Positions 47,492-55,781 of a DNA stretch of 64,000 nt are shown here, one piece after another. Source of the stretch: Bacillus cabrialesii (lineage in GTDB: Bacteria > Bacillota > Bacilli > Bacillales > Bacillaceae). Each line of letters starts with the position of its first letter. Position 1 is the first letter of the stretch. Where the stretch lies: contig NZ_CP096889.1 in assembly GCF_004124315.2 (NCBI RefSeq), positions 3,641,001-3,705,000 on the forward strand, in the 5' to 3' direction. The notes below the pieces were generated by a model that was not told where the DNA came from, searched no databases, and worked only from the letters and a program-made list of their open reading frames with translations. The position numbers and the translations under genes are program-made.

Positions 47492-49201
47492 TCAGAATAA
47501 GAAATATCTTTGTCCAAGCGGAACGTAATCGACAGGCTGGCAAGACAATTCCTCTCCATCAGCGAAGACCTGATAGGTTTTTGGATCAACTTCGATCTTC
47601 GGCAAAGCTGAGTTCAATTTCATATCCAGCTTGCTCAGCTTTCTGATATTTTTGACAGGAGAAATTCTTTTCTCCAGCCCTAACCTGTCAGCCACACCCC
47701 GCTCAATGCTTGCCTGAGACATAAATGTAATAGAGGTTGAGCGATTGGCTTTTCCGTAAGACGCATACATCTGGCGCATAAACACCGGTTCAGGCGTCGG
47801 GATGGACGCGTTCGGATCTCCCATTTGCGCACGGGCAATCATGCCGCCCTTTAAGACCAGTTCCGGTTTTACGCCGAAAAATACCGGGTCCCACAGAACG
47901 AGATCAGCGAGCTTCCCTTTTTCCACCGAACCGACTTCATGGCTGAGCCCGTGAGTAATCGCCGGATTAATTGTGTATTTGGCAACGTAGCGTTTTGCGC
48001 GCACATTGTCGTTCCCGTTTTCTCCGGCAAGAGCGCCGCGCTGCTTTTTCATTTTGTCAGCTACCTGCCAAGTTCGGATGATGACTTCACCGACACGCCC
48101 CATCGCTTGGGAATCCGATGATGTCATGCTGATCGCGCCGATATCATGGAGAATGTCCTCTGCCGCAATGGTCGCGGCTCTGATTCTGGAATGGCTGAAC
48201 GCGACATCTTCAGGCACCTTCGCATCTAAATGGTGGCAGACCATCATCATATCAAGATGCTCATCCATTGTATTTACGGTGTAAGGAATGGTTGGCGTTG
48301 TGGATGACGGCAGAATGTTCGCGTAAGAGGCGAGCTTCATAATATCCGGGGCGTGGCCGCCGCCTGCTCCTTCAATGTGATATGTATGAATAACCCGGTC
48401 CCCGATCGCGTCGAGCGTGTTTTCCAAAAAGCCCGCTTCGTTAATCGTATCGGTATGGATGGCGACTTGAATATCAGCCTCATCCACAACTTCCATACAC
48501 GTTTTGATGGCGCTTGGCGTCGTGCCCCAGTCTTCATGAAGCTTAAGGCCGATGGCGCCTGCTTCCACCTGCTCGATCAGCGGCGCTTTATCGGATGCAT
48601 TCCCTTTTCCTAAGAAACCGACATTGATCGGAAACCCCTCGGCCGCTTCCAGCATCCTCGCCATATACCACGCGCCGGACGTACATGTTGTCGCTTTGCT
48701 TCCTGTAGCGGGCCCTGTTCCGCCTCCCAAAAGTGTCGTCACACCAGAAGAAAGCGCAACTTCCATCTGCTGAGGGCAAATAAAATGAATGTGCGTATCC
48801 ACTCCTCCAGCTGTTAAGATTTTGCCTTCACCGGAAATCACCTCTGTACCCGCGCCGATGATCATATGCGGATCGACTCCGTCCATGATATCAGGGTTTC
48901 CGCTTTTTCCAACACCGACAATCCGGCCGTCTTTCACACCGACATCCGCTTTGACAATGCCTGTGTAATCCAATAGTACGACGTTCGTGATGACCAAATC
49001 CAAAGCGCCGTCTTTCCCTGTGATTCTGCCGTTTTGGCCCATGCCGTCGCGGATCGTTTTTCCGCCGCCGAAGATCATTTCTTCACCATATACAGTGAAA
49101 TCCTTTTCGACTTCAATCCATAAATTCGTATCGCCCAGTCTGATTTTATCGCCCGTTGTCGGGCCAAACAGCTCCGCATATTGCTCTCGTGACATTTTCA
49201 T
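47492..49201 (-). CDS. ureC: Urease alpha subunit UreC
   Basis: The 569-residue catalytic subunit hydrolyses urea to ammonia and carbamate at a dinuclear nickel centre. Metal ligands and catalytic residues are visible: GGVDTHIHFICP, the carbamylated Lys in GLKLHEDWG, HTDTINEAGF, the HIEGAGGGHAPD region, the flap His in MVCHHLDAKVPED. Length is normal. It overlaps ureB by 4 bases and closes the cluster. No ureDEFG accessory genes lie in the window, as in B. subtilis 168. Confidence 0.97.
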   Translation of the reverse strand: MKMSREQYAELFGPTTGDKIRLGDTNLWIEVEKDFTVYGEEMIFGGGKTIRDGMGQNGRITGKDGALDLVITNVVLLDYTGIVKADVGVKDGRIVGVGKSGNPDIMDGVDPHMIIGAGTEVISGEGKILTAGGVDTHIHFICPQQMEVALSSGVTTLLGGGTGPATGSKATTCTSGAWYMARMLEAAEGFPINVGFLGKGNASDKAPLIEQVEAGAIGLKLHEDWGTTPSAIKTCMEVVDEADIQVAIHTDTINEAGFLENTLDAIGDRVIHTYHIEGAGGGHAPDIMKLASYANILPSSTTPTIPYTVNTMDEHLDMMMVCHHLDAKVPEDVAFSHSRIRAATIAAEDILHDIGAISMTSSDSQAMGRVGEVIIRTWQVADKMKKQRGALAGENGNDNVRAKRYVAKYTINPAITHGLSHEVGSVEKGKLADLVLWDPVFFGVKPELVLKGGMIARAQMGDPNASIPTPEPVFMRQMYASYGKANRSTSITFMSQASIERGVADRLGLEKRISPVKNIRKLSKLDMKLNSALPKIEVDPKTYQVFADGEELSCQPVDYVPLGQRYFLF

Positions 49202-49572
49202 CGGATTACACCCTCCATCCAGCCGGCTTGATGTAAATTGGCTAACGTTTTTTCTTTGCCGCGTTCATCGATAAACGTGTCGGCCATTCCATTTAGGCCT
49301 TTAATTGTCTTTCGTCCGCCGATTTCCACAAGCGTGACCGTTTTCTGCTCTCCAGGCTCAAAACGGACCGACGTGCCTGATGGAACATCAAGGCGCATGC
49401 CGATCGCTTGCTCGCGGTCAAATGTTAATGCCCCGTTGGCTTCCGCAAAATGAAAATGCGAGCCGACTTGAATGGAGCGTGATCCGTTGTTTTTTACCGC
49501 TACCTCCCGTGTCTCGCGTCCTTCATTAATCGTAATTGTTCCCTCCGCAATTTGGAATGCTCCCGGCTTCAT
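49198..49572 (-). CDS. ureB: Urease beta subunit UreB
   Basis: The 124-residue beta subunit begins MKPGAFQIAEGTITINEGRE and contains GSHFHFAEANGALTFDREQAIGMRLDVPSGTSVRFEPGE in successive blocks, all typical. It overlaps ureA and ureC by 4 bases each, giving tight stoichiometric translation. It carries no active-site residues but is structural in the (UreABC)3 trimer. Confidence 0.96.
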   Translation of the reverse strand: MKPGAFQIAEGTITINEGRETREVAVKNNGSRSIQVGSHFHFAEANGALTFDREQAIGMRLDVPSGTSVRFEPGEQKTVTLVEIGGRKTIKGLNGMADTFIDERGKEKTLANLHQAGWMEGVIR

Positions 49573-49886
49573 GACTTCACCTCCGCAGCAATTGGCTGAT
49601 GAACCGTAACAAGCTTCACTCCGTCCGGAAATGTGGCCTCCACCTGAATGCTGTCGAGCATCTCAGGCACACCCTCCATCACATCTTTTTCCGTTAACAC
49701 ATGGCGGCCTGCTTCCATCAGCTCTGCTACTCCCTTCCCATCACGTGCGCCTTCCATGATAAAGCAGGTGATATAAGCGGCAGCCTCAGGGTAGTTGAGC
49801 AGAACGCCCCGCGCCTTTCGCTGTTTGGCTAATTCCCCCGCTGCAAAAATGAGCAATTTTTCTTGTTCAACCGGTGTCAGTTTCAT
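49569..49886 (-). CDS. ureA: Urease gamma subunit UreA
   Basis: The 105-residue gamma subunit has the standard start MKLTPVEQEKLLIFAAGELA and the block LNYPEAAAYITCFIMEGARDGK. ATG 49886 follows AAGGAGG. It begins 100 bases after the urtE stop with no terminator between, so transcription of urtABCDE probably continues into ureABC. The separate promoters known upstream of ureA in 168 are not evident in this short gap. Confidence 0.96.
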   Translation of the reverse strand: MKLTPVEQEKLLIFAAGELAKQRKARGVLLNYPEAAAYITCFIMEGARDGKGVAELMEAGRHVLTEKDVMEGVPEMLDSIQVEATFPDGVKLVTVHQPIAAEVKS

Positions 49887-49986
49887 CTGTAGTCCTCCTT
49901 CTTTTGTCATATAAAGTGGATGCGGTTACTACGAATTTACGGGATAGTCAGGCCGGACATCACCTCCCTTTCTTCAGGCGTGATGA

Positions 49987-50688
49987 TCATACAGTAAGAT
50001 GCCGTTCAAAGCGGCGTGCCGTTTCTTCATCGGCCTTTCCATGATCAACAACTGTTCCCCTGTCGATTACATAAAGGTAGTCAGCGCACGTTAACGCGTT
50101 TTCCAAACTGTGCTCGACTAAGATCACGGAAATTTCTTTTTTTCTAGAAATTTCTGCAATAACTTGTCTGATTAGTTCGACAATTGACGGCTGAATTCCT
50201 TCCATTGGTTCATCAAGTAAAATAATTTTTGGATTTCCCATCAACGCTCTGGCAATTGCAAGCTGCTGCTGCTGGCCTCCGCTTAAATCGCCGCCTTTGC
50301 GGTCGAGCATTTCCTTTAAAACAGGAAACCATTGAAAAATCTCTTCCTTAATCTGCCCTGTCCGGCTCTTCTTTGGAAGCGGCTCTTCCCCGAGCAGCAG
50401 GTTGTCACGAACAGTTAGGGTAGAAAAAATGTCTCTTCCCTGCGGAACATAGGCAATTCCCGCTCTCGCCCGTGTTTCCGCTTTTTCGTTTTGAACAAAC
50501 GTTTGATTAAAACAAATATCCCCTTGTTTAGCCGGAAGCAGGCCTATGATTGTTTTCAGCAAAGTGGATTTGCCGACTCCGTTTCGGCCTAATACAGCGA
50601 CAATCTGCCCCGGACGAACCTCCATGCTGAGGCTGTGCAAAACCATCGATTGATCGTATCCGGACGTTACATTGCTGACGGCAATCAT
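49987..50688 (-). CDS. urtE: Urea ABC transporter ATP-binding protein UrtE
   Basis: The 233-residue ATPase of the LivF/UrtE branch has Walker A GRNGVGKST, signature LSGGQQQQLAIARAL, and Walker B IILLDEPMEGIQPS; the MEGIQP variant after Walker B is typical of UrtE. It overlaps urtD by 4 bases and is the last transporter gene before ureA. With UrtD it energises urea uptake. Confidence 0.93.
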   Translation of the reverse strand: MIAVSNVTSGYDQSMVLHSLSMEVRPGQIVAVLGRNGVGKSTLLKTIIGLLPAKQGDICFNQTFVQNEKAETRARAGIAYVPQGRDIFSTLTVRDNLLLGEEPLPKKSRTGQIKEEIFQWFPVLKEMLDRKGGDLSGGQQQQLAIARALMGNPKIILLDEPMEGIQPSIVELIRQVIAEISRKKEISVILVEHSLENALTCADYLYVIDRGTVVDHGKADEETARRFERHLTV

Positions 50689-51434
50689 GACACACCGCTC
50701 CTTCCTAAATACACCGCCGCCACCTCTTCATTGCTTGTAATATCATTCATCGATCCTTCACAAAGCACTTTGCCTTCATGCATGACCGTGACTTTTCTCG
50801 AAAACGAACGCACAAAATCCATATCGTGCTCGACAATCAGAACAGAACACGTTTTTGCGATTTCTTCAAGCAGAGCTCCCGTTTTTTCCCGCTCCTTTCC
50901 CGTCATGCCGGCAATCGGTTCATCCAGCAGCAAGAGCTTCGGCTCCATGGCGAGCTGCATCCCGATTTCAAGCCATTGCTTCTGTCCGTGTGACAGGCTG
51001 CCAGCTGTTATATCCCGCTTTTCGTCTAACCCAACCAGCCGCAGGATGTCCGTAATTTTGTCACTTTGCTCTTTCGTCATACGAGCTGTCAGCAGTGAAA
51101 GGATCGCTTTTTTCTGTTTCATGGCAAGCTCGAGGTTTTCAAATACCGTCAGCTGCGTAAAAACACTCGGGGCCTGAAACTTTCTGGCGACCCCCAGTTT
51201 GGCGATCTGATATTCCCGAGCCTTTGTCAATTCATTCGTTTCCTGAAACAGAACTTCGCCTGAATGCGGCTTTGTTTTTCCGCAAATGATGTCCAGCAAA
51301 GTCGTTTTTCCGGCGCCGTTCGGACCGATCAGAAAATGGATATCGCGCTCCTGCACGGTGATATCAGCGCCTTGCAATGCCCAAAACCCATCAAACTCAA
51401 CCTTTACGTCACGGCAGGTAAGTATCGGTTTCAT
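50685..51434 (-). CDS. urtD: Urea ABC transporter ATP-binding protein UrtD
   Basis: The 249-residue LivG-type ATPase has Walker A GPNGAGKTT, the signature LSHGQKQWLEIGMQLAMEP and Walker B LLLLDEPIAGMTGKE; LSHGQKQWLEIGM is characteristic of UrtD. ATG 51434 follows AAAGGAGCG and lies within the end of urtC, a 26-base overlap; the longer open frame is inside urtC only. Confidence 0.93.
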   Translation of the reverse strand: MKPILTCRDVKVEFDGFWALQGADITVQERDIHFLIGPNGAGKTTLLDIICGKTKPHSGEVLFQETNELTKAREYQIAKLGVARKFQAPSVFTQLTVFENLELAMKQKKAILSLLTARMTKEQSDKITDILRLVGLDEKRDITAGSLSHGQKQWLEIGMQLAMEPKLLLLDEPIAGMTGKEREKTGALLEEIAKTCSVLIVEHDMDFVRSFSRKVTVMHEGKVLCEGSMNDITSNEEVAAVYLGRSGVS

Positions 51435-52479
51435 AAGCAGCCGCTCCTTTCTTTTTTGAGGAAGAAAGCTCGGTTTTAAGCTTCTGGAACAGCCCGACAA
51501 TCCCTTTTGGCATATAGAGCACGACAATGATAAACAGCGCGCCGAGGAAGTACAGCCAAATGTCGGGATAATATTCGCTTAAATAGCTTTTCATGCCGTT
51601 CGTTAACAGCGCGCCAAGCACCGCCCCGAAAATGGAATGCCTGCCGCCGATCGCCACCCACAGCACCATTTCCACTGAAGGGATGATGCCCATCATTTCC
51701 GGCGAGATCATCCCGTCCTGAAGCACAAACAGCATCCCGGCAATCCCCGCCATCGCAGCGGATACACAGTAAATGAACACTTTAAAAACAGTGGAATGAT
51801 ACCCGAAAAAACGGACTCTGTTTTCTCCGTCGCGCACCGCCTGCAATAGCCGCCCAAAACGGCTTCTCGTCAGAAACAAAGCGGACACGACAGAAACACC
51901 GAGGAAAAAGACTGTCGTAAAATACAAAATCTGCTTCATTGCAGGATCAGCCAGAGCATATTGAAAAATGGTATAAAAATTCGTGAGGCCATTTGTGCCG
52001 CCGGTGATGTCCTGGCTGCCAATGAACAAGGTGACAACCACCACAACAACCGCCTGAGAGATCAACGAAAAATAAACACCCTTTATGTTGTTGCGGAATG
52101 TAAAGTAACCAAGTAAAAAGGCCAGGAAGACAGGCACAATGACAGCCGCGGCAATCGCTGCAAAAGGATTCCTGAAGATTGCCCAGATCCACGGCAGGTC
52201 ACTGGCACCAGCCCACTCCATAAAATCAGGAATGCCTGTCGGCGAGGCTTCTATTTTTAAGTACATGGCCATGCAGTATGCGCCCAATCCAAAAAAGACG
52301 CCATGCCCCAAACTCAAAATGCCTGTATATCCCCAAATCAGGCAAATGCCCACCGCTACAATCGCGAAGCATAAAAATTTCGCCAACAGCCCTAATCGAA
52401 ACTCCTGCAAAAAGAACGGAGCGGCGATAAAAAGGGCAAACATCACCAGATACGGACTGAATTGTGAAAACCGCTTCAT
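51409..52479 (-). CDS. urtC: Urea ABC transporter permease UrtC
   Basis: The 356-residue LivM-type permease has about nine hydrophobic helices and the family motif GYTGILSLGHGVFFGLGAYCMAM near residue 50 and ENRVRFFGYHSTVFKVFIYCVSAAMAG in the second half in parts. It pairs with UrtB as the membrane channel. Twelve bases separate it from urtB; its end overlaps urtD. Confidence 0.93.
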   Translation of the reverse strand: MKRFSQFSPYLVMFALFIAAPFFLQEFRLGLLAKFLCFAIVAVGICLIWGYTGILSLGHGVFFGLGAYCMAMYLKIEASPTGIPDFMEWAGASDLPWIWAIFRNPFAAIAAAVIVPVFLAFLLGYFTFRNNIKGVYFSLISQAVVVVVVTLFIGSQDITGGTNGLTNFYTIFQYALADPAMKQILYFTTVFFLGVSVVSALFLTRSRFGRLLQAVRDGENRVRFFGYHSTVFKVFIYCVSAAMAGIAGMLFVLQDGMISPEMMGIIPSVEMVLWVAIGGRHSIFGAVLGALLTNGMKSYLSEYYPDIWLYFLGALFIIVVLYMPKGIVGLFQKLKTELSSSKKKGAAAYETDTYLP

Positions 52480-52490
52480 CCGGTTCCCTC

Positions 52491-53393
52491 CTAATCAAGT
52501 AATCTCGTCCTGACACTCGCAAGACCTGAAGGCCGCCATTGCAGAAAGAGAATAATAAATGCAAACACGACAACCTTTGCAATCGTAGCGCTTGTGGAAT
52601 ACTCAACGAATGTGCTCAGCAAACCGACCGTCACCGCGCCGATTATGGTTCCTTTTATTTTTCCGATTCCGCCCAAAATGACAATCATGAAGGCATCGAC
52701 GAGGTATGACGATCCGAGAGTAGGCCCGATCGAACCAAGCAATGTGAGTGAGCTTCCCGCGATACCGGCCAGTCCGCTTCCTAGCGCGAAAGCCAATGTA
52801 TCGGTTTTTCTCACAGATACGCCGAGACACGATGCCATGCTCCGGTTCAGCGTAACAGCCTGCATCCGCCGCCCCGCAGAGGTTTTAAATAAATAGAAAC
52901 CGAGCAGCGCCAGCGTAAAAAAAACGAGCGCCAAAATAAACAGCCTTTTATACGGAAAGGTAACGGAAAACAGCGTCACCCCTCCAATCAGCCATTCAGG
53001 TGACTTGACGGCAACATTTGGGGCGCCAAAAACCGATCTGGCCGCCTGCTGCAGAATCAAGCTCACCCCCCACGTCGCCAAAAGGCTGTCAAGCGGTCGG
53101 TCATACAACCGCCTGACAATCACTTTTTCAATGACAATCCCAATAAGCGCCGCAACCGCAAACGCCATGATAATTGCGATTAAAAAATAGTAAGAAAACA
53201 GAGAAGCCGGCAAATAGCTTAAAAACAGCTGCTGAACGACATACGTCGTGTAGGCTCCCGCCATAATCAGCTCACCGTGCGCCATATTAATAATGTTCAT
53301 CAAACCGAATGTAACGGCCAATCCAATCGCAATGAGAATCAAAATAGAACCAAGACTGATCCCGTTAAATAATTGAGTCACGACGACAGACAT
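52491..53393 (-). CDS. urtB: Urea ABC transporter permease UrtB
   Basis: The 300-residue LivH-type permease starts MSVVVTQLFNGISLGSILILIAIGLAVTFG with the motif MNIINMAHGELIMAGAYTTYV, and carries the LGVSVRKTDTLAFALGSGLAGIAGS block. ATG 53393 follows GGGGGAGGAGG. It lies 32 bases after urtA. Confidence 0.93.
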   Translation of the reverse strand: MSVVVTQLFNGISLGSILILIAIGLAVTFGLMNIINMAHGELIMAGAYTTYVVQQLFLSYLPASLFSYYFLIAIIMAFAVAALIGIVIEKVIVRRLYDRPLDSLLATWGVSLILQQAARSVFGAPNVAVKSPEWLIGGVTLFSVTFPYKRLFILALVFFTLALLGFYLFKTSAGRRMQAVTLNRSMASCLGVSVRKTDTLAFALGSGLAGIAGSSLTLLGSIGPTLGSSYLVDAFMIVILGGIGKIKGTIIGAVTVGLLSTFVEYSTSATIAKVVVFAFIILFLQWRPSGLASVRTRLLD

Positions 53394-53425
53394 GTTCCGC
53401 CTCCTCCCCCGCAAACGGCTTTGAT

Positions 53426-54682
53426 TTATTTAGATAACCCCTTTGCCCAATCGTATGCTTTTAAATACGGATCCGGTTTTACCGGATCACCTGAGTTCCA
53501 TACTTCTTTAAACTGCCCATCCCCCGTGATTTGCCCGATTCTGACCGTTTTGTAAAGATGCTGTGTATCCCCGTCGATTTTCACTGTGCCGCCCGGAGCC
53601 TTAAATGCAATCCCGTCAGCCGCTTTCTTCACCTTATCGACATCAAAGGACTTCGCTTTTTCAACAGCCGCCGCCCAGAGATAGACCGCATTATAGCCAG
53701 CTTCAATCGGGTCGCTCGTCACCCGGCTATCGCCGTTCAATTTTTTATAATTTTTCACGAATGTTTGATTCTCGTTCGTATTGGTTGTCTGGAAGTAATT
53801 CCACACCGCATAATGTCCTTTTAGCACATCAGTGCCGATGCCCCGAATTTCTTCCTCAGCGACACTTGCCGACATGACAGGTATGTCATCTGCCGATATC
53901 CCAGCATCTTTCAGCTGTTTGAAAAACGCCACGTTGCTGTCGCCGTTTAATGTGTTAAAAATGACATCGGGCTGTTTTTCTTTGATTTTGCTAACGAGTG
54001 TACTGTAATTCGTGTGGCCGAGCGGCGTATACTCTTCGCCGGCAATTTCTCCTCCGGCCGCTTTCACCTGCGCTTTAATGATTTTATTGGCTGTTCTCGG
54101 GAACACATAATCTGATCCGATCAGAAAGAACTTCTTACCTTTATTCTTCAGTAGCCAATCGACTGCCGGCACAATTTGCTGGTTCGTCGTTGCCCCGGTA
54201 TAAAAAATATTTGGTGAAGACTCCATTCCTTCGTACTGCACCGGATAGAACAGCAGCCCATTGTTTTGCTCCACAACCGGAAGCATGGCTTTGCGGCTTG
54301 CTGATGTCCATCCGCCAAAAACAGCTGCCGCCTTGTCTTGCTGAAGCAGTTTTCTCATTTTTTCCGCATATGTAGGCCAGTCTGAAGCGCCGTCTTCCAC
54401 GACGGGTTCAAGCTTTTTGCCGAGAACTCCGCCTTTTTGGTTGATTTCTTGAATCGCCATTAACTCGGCATCATGGACGGACACCTCGCTGATCGCCATT
54501 GTCCCGCTCAAGGAGTGAAGAATCCCAACCTTCACTGAATCCCCGCTTGTGTCGACATCAACTGTTTTTTTCGTACCCCCGCTGGCTTCCGACACTTTCT
54601 TCGGCGCCGTACATCCTGTCGTCAAAACCATGATCAGAAACAACAGAAAAACAGCCTGTATTCCAACCCCTTTGTTTTTCAT
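53426..54682 (-). CDS. urtA: Urea ABC transporter substrate-binding lipoprotein UrtA
   Basis: The 418-residue protein has a lipoprotein signal ending in the lipobox LTTGC (Cys24), then a Leu/Ile/Val-binding-protein-type two-lobe domain (VGILHSLSGTMAISEVSV, VLPVVEQNNGLLFYPVQYEGME, FYTGATTNQQIVPAVDWLL) that matches UrtA rather than amino-acid binders. It heads the urtABCDE-ureABC unit. A sigma-A promoter and a TnrA/GlnR box lie within 100 bases upstream. Confidence 0.93.
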   Translation of the reverse strand: MKNKGVGIQAVFLLFLIMVLTTGCTAPKKVSEASGGTKKTVDVDTSGDSVKVGILHSLSGTMAISEVSVHDAELMAIQEINQKGGVLGKKLEPVVEDGASDWPTYAEKMRKLLQQDKAAAVFGGWTSASRKAMLPVVEQNNGLLFYPVQYEGMESSPNIFYTGATTNQQIVPAVDWLLKNKGKKFFLIGSDYVFPRTANKIIKAQVKAAGGEIAGEEYTPLGHTNYSTLVSKIKEKQPDVIFNTLNGDSNVAFFKQLKDAGISADDIPVMSASVAEEEIRGIGTDVLKGHYAVWNYFQTTNTNENQTFVKNYKKLNGDSRVTSDPIEAGYNAVYLWAAAVEKAKSFDVDKVKKAADGIAFKAPGGTVKIDGDTQHLYKTVRIGQITGDGQFKEVWNSGDPVKPDPYLKAYDWAKGLSK

Positions 54683-54716
54683 TCAGAACCTCCCTTTGTC
54701 TGATTTCACCATGTCA

Positions 54717-54773
54717 TGTTACAAAAGTTAACAACTTATGTCATTATTATATAGAAGAGGAGCATTGATTCAA
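54717..54773 (-). promoter_or_regulatory. Promoter of urtA with a downstream TnrA/GlnR box
   Basis: On the minus strand TTGAAT (54768-54773) and TATAAT (54746-54751), 16 bases apart, make a good sigma-A promoter. TGTTACAAAAGTTAACA at 54717-54733 matches TGTNA-N7-TNACA perfectly and would lie at about +7 to +23, the place for repression, as by GlnR or TnrA. Confidence 0.75.
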
Positions 54774-54840
54774 AGAATATTTCAAAAATTTAGACACTTT
54801 AACCAAATCGATTGATTTTTTTGTTATATTTGGTTACATC

Positions 54841-54876
54841 AAAAAAGGCAAGAAACATATCGTTTCCTGCCTTTTC
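54841..54876 (-). terminator. Terminator of csbD
   Basis: AAAGGCAGGAAAC and GTTTCTTGCCTTTT pair around GATAT on the minus strand with a T run, just after the csbD stop. Confidence 0.88.
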
Positions 54877-54883
54877 CGTAACA

Positions 54884-55072
54884 TTAATCTTTATCTGTGA
54901 ATTTATCCTTTGCTTCACCGATATCCTTTTGGATTTCGCCTTTCGCCTTATCTTTTTTGCCTTCAGCCTGCATGTCCGCTTTATTGGTCATATCTCCGAC
55001 TTTATCTTTCGCTTCTCCTTTGGCTTTATTGAAGCCGCCTTTCATTTTATCTTTTAAACTATCGTTACCCAT
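54884..55072 (-). CDS. csbD: CsbD general stress protein
   Basis: The 62-residue, very charged Lys/Asp/Gly-rich protein (MGNDSLKDKMKGGFNKAKGEAKDKVGDMTNKADMQAEG in parts) matches the CsbD family of stress proteins. It contains repeated K-G-E-x-K-D-K units. A sigma-B promoter stands upstream, agreeing with its place in the general stress regulon. GGGAGAG precedes the ATG. Confidence 0.94.
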   Translation of the reverse strand: MGNDSLKDKMKGGFNKAKGEAKDKVGDMTNKADMQAEGKKDKAKGEIQKDIGEAKDKFTDKD

Positions 55073-55110
55073 GTTGATTCTCTCCCTTCATTTATGTGTG
55101 TACTTGTTAT

Positions 55111-55135
55111 CTTCCCGATCTAAGAGACGATAAAC
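55111..55135 (-). promoter_or_regulatory. Sigma-B promoter of csbD
   Basis: On the minus strand GTTTAT (55130-55135) and GGGAAG (55111-55116), separated by 13 bases, match the sigma-B consensus GTTTAA-N12-15-GGGTAT well. Confidence 0.75.
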
Positions 55136-55144
55136 ATTTGAATG

Positions 55145-55624
55145 TTATTTATCGATTTCGTAGCGCTCCCCGTAGCGGAGCACCTTATATATCGCCAGCC
55201 CGTCTGATGACTTTTTCTCTGAATATTGGACCGGCAGCAGAGCAAAAAACACATAATACGTAGAAAAATAGACAAACTGATAGAAAAATACATTCGGCTT
55301 TAATACACTGTGTATAATCAGCAAATTGACCGTAAAAATTGTAATCAGGTTAAACAAGCAGCCCCCGGCATACACGAGTGCATTTGAGAATCGATTGTCA
55401 ATTTTCAAATCCCCGTATCGGCAGAAAGAATCGATAAAATAAATCGTTCTGAATCGTATGGGCCCAATCTTAAGCAGTGTTTTTCCCATTCCAATATCCA
55501 ATGACCCTTTTCCGCCAAAAATAAAAGCCATAAAGCTGTGCCCTGAAACATGTATGATCTGCACAAGCGGCAAAACAATGAGGAAAGACCATAGAAACTT
55601 CACCATATCATTGAAACCAAACAT
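55145..55624 (-). CDS. ywmF: Membrane protein YwmF with a degenerate M50-like HxxxH segment
   Basis: The 159-residue protein has an N-terminal hydrophobic helix containing IIHVSGHSFMAFIFGGKGSL, which resembles the HExxH helix of M50 site-2 proteases but with Ser in place of the catalytic Glu, then further helices near residues 75-100 and 110-135. An inactive metalloprotease-like or unrelated membrane protein is possible. ATG 55624 follows GAGGGGGAA. It sits between csbD and rapB; role unknown. Confidence 0.82.
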   Translation of the reverse strand: MFGFNDMVKFLWSFLIVLPLVQIIHVSGHSFMAFIFGGKGSLDIGMGKTLLKIGPIRFRTIYFIDSFCRYGDLKIDNRFSNALVYAGGCLFNLITIFTVNLLIIHSVLKPNVFFYQFVYFSTYYVFFALLPVQYSEKKSSDGLAIYKVLRYGERYEIDK

Positions 55625-55749
55625 CGAATTCCCCCTCAATCATGCATATCTGCATCCCAAAACGGCTTGTGTCCAAAAAACAGCGCTGTAGCGATTTTTC
55701 CTGTTCTCACCGGAAATAAACGTTCCGATGCTCCCCTTTTTTTGCAAAT

Positions 55750-55780
55750 AAAAAAACCACCTGCCAGCAGATGGTTTTGT
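55750..55780 (-). terminator. Terminator of rapB
   Basis: AAAACCATCTGC and GCAGGTGGTTTT form a stem with a short loop and a T run on the minus strand. Confidence 0.9.
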
Positions 55781-55781
55781 C

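Noticed and set aside
47492..49886. Absence of ureDEFG as a sign of a broken urease operon
   Set aside because: B. subtilis is known to have ureABC without these accessory genes, and all three subunits here are intact.
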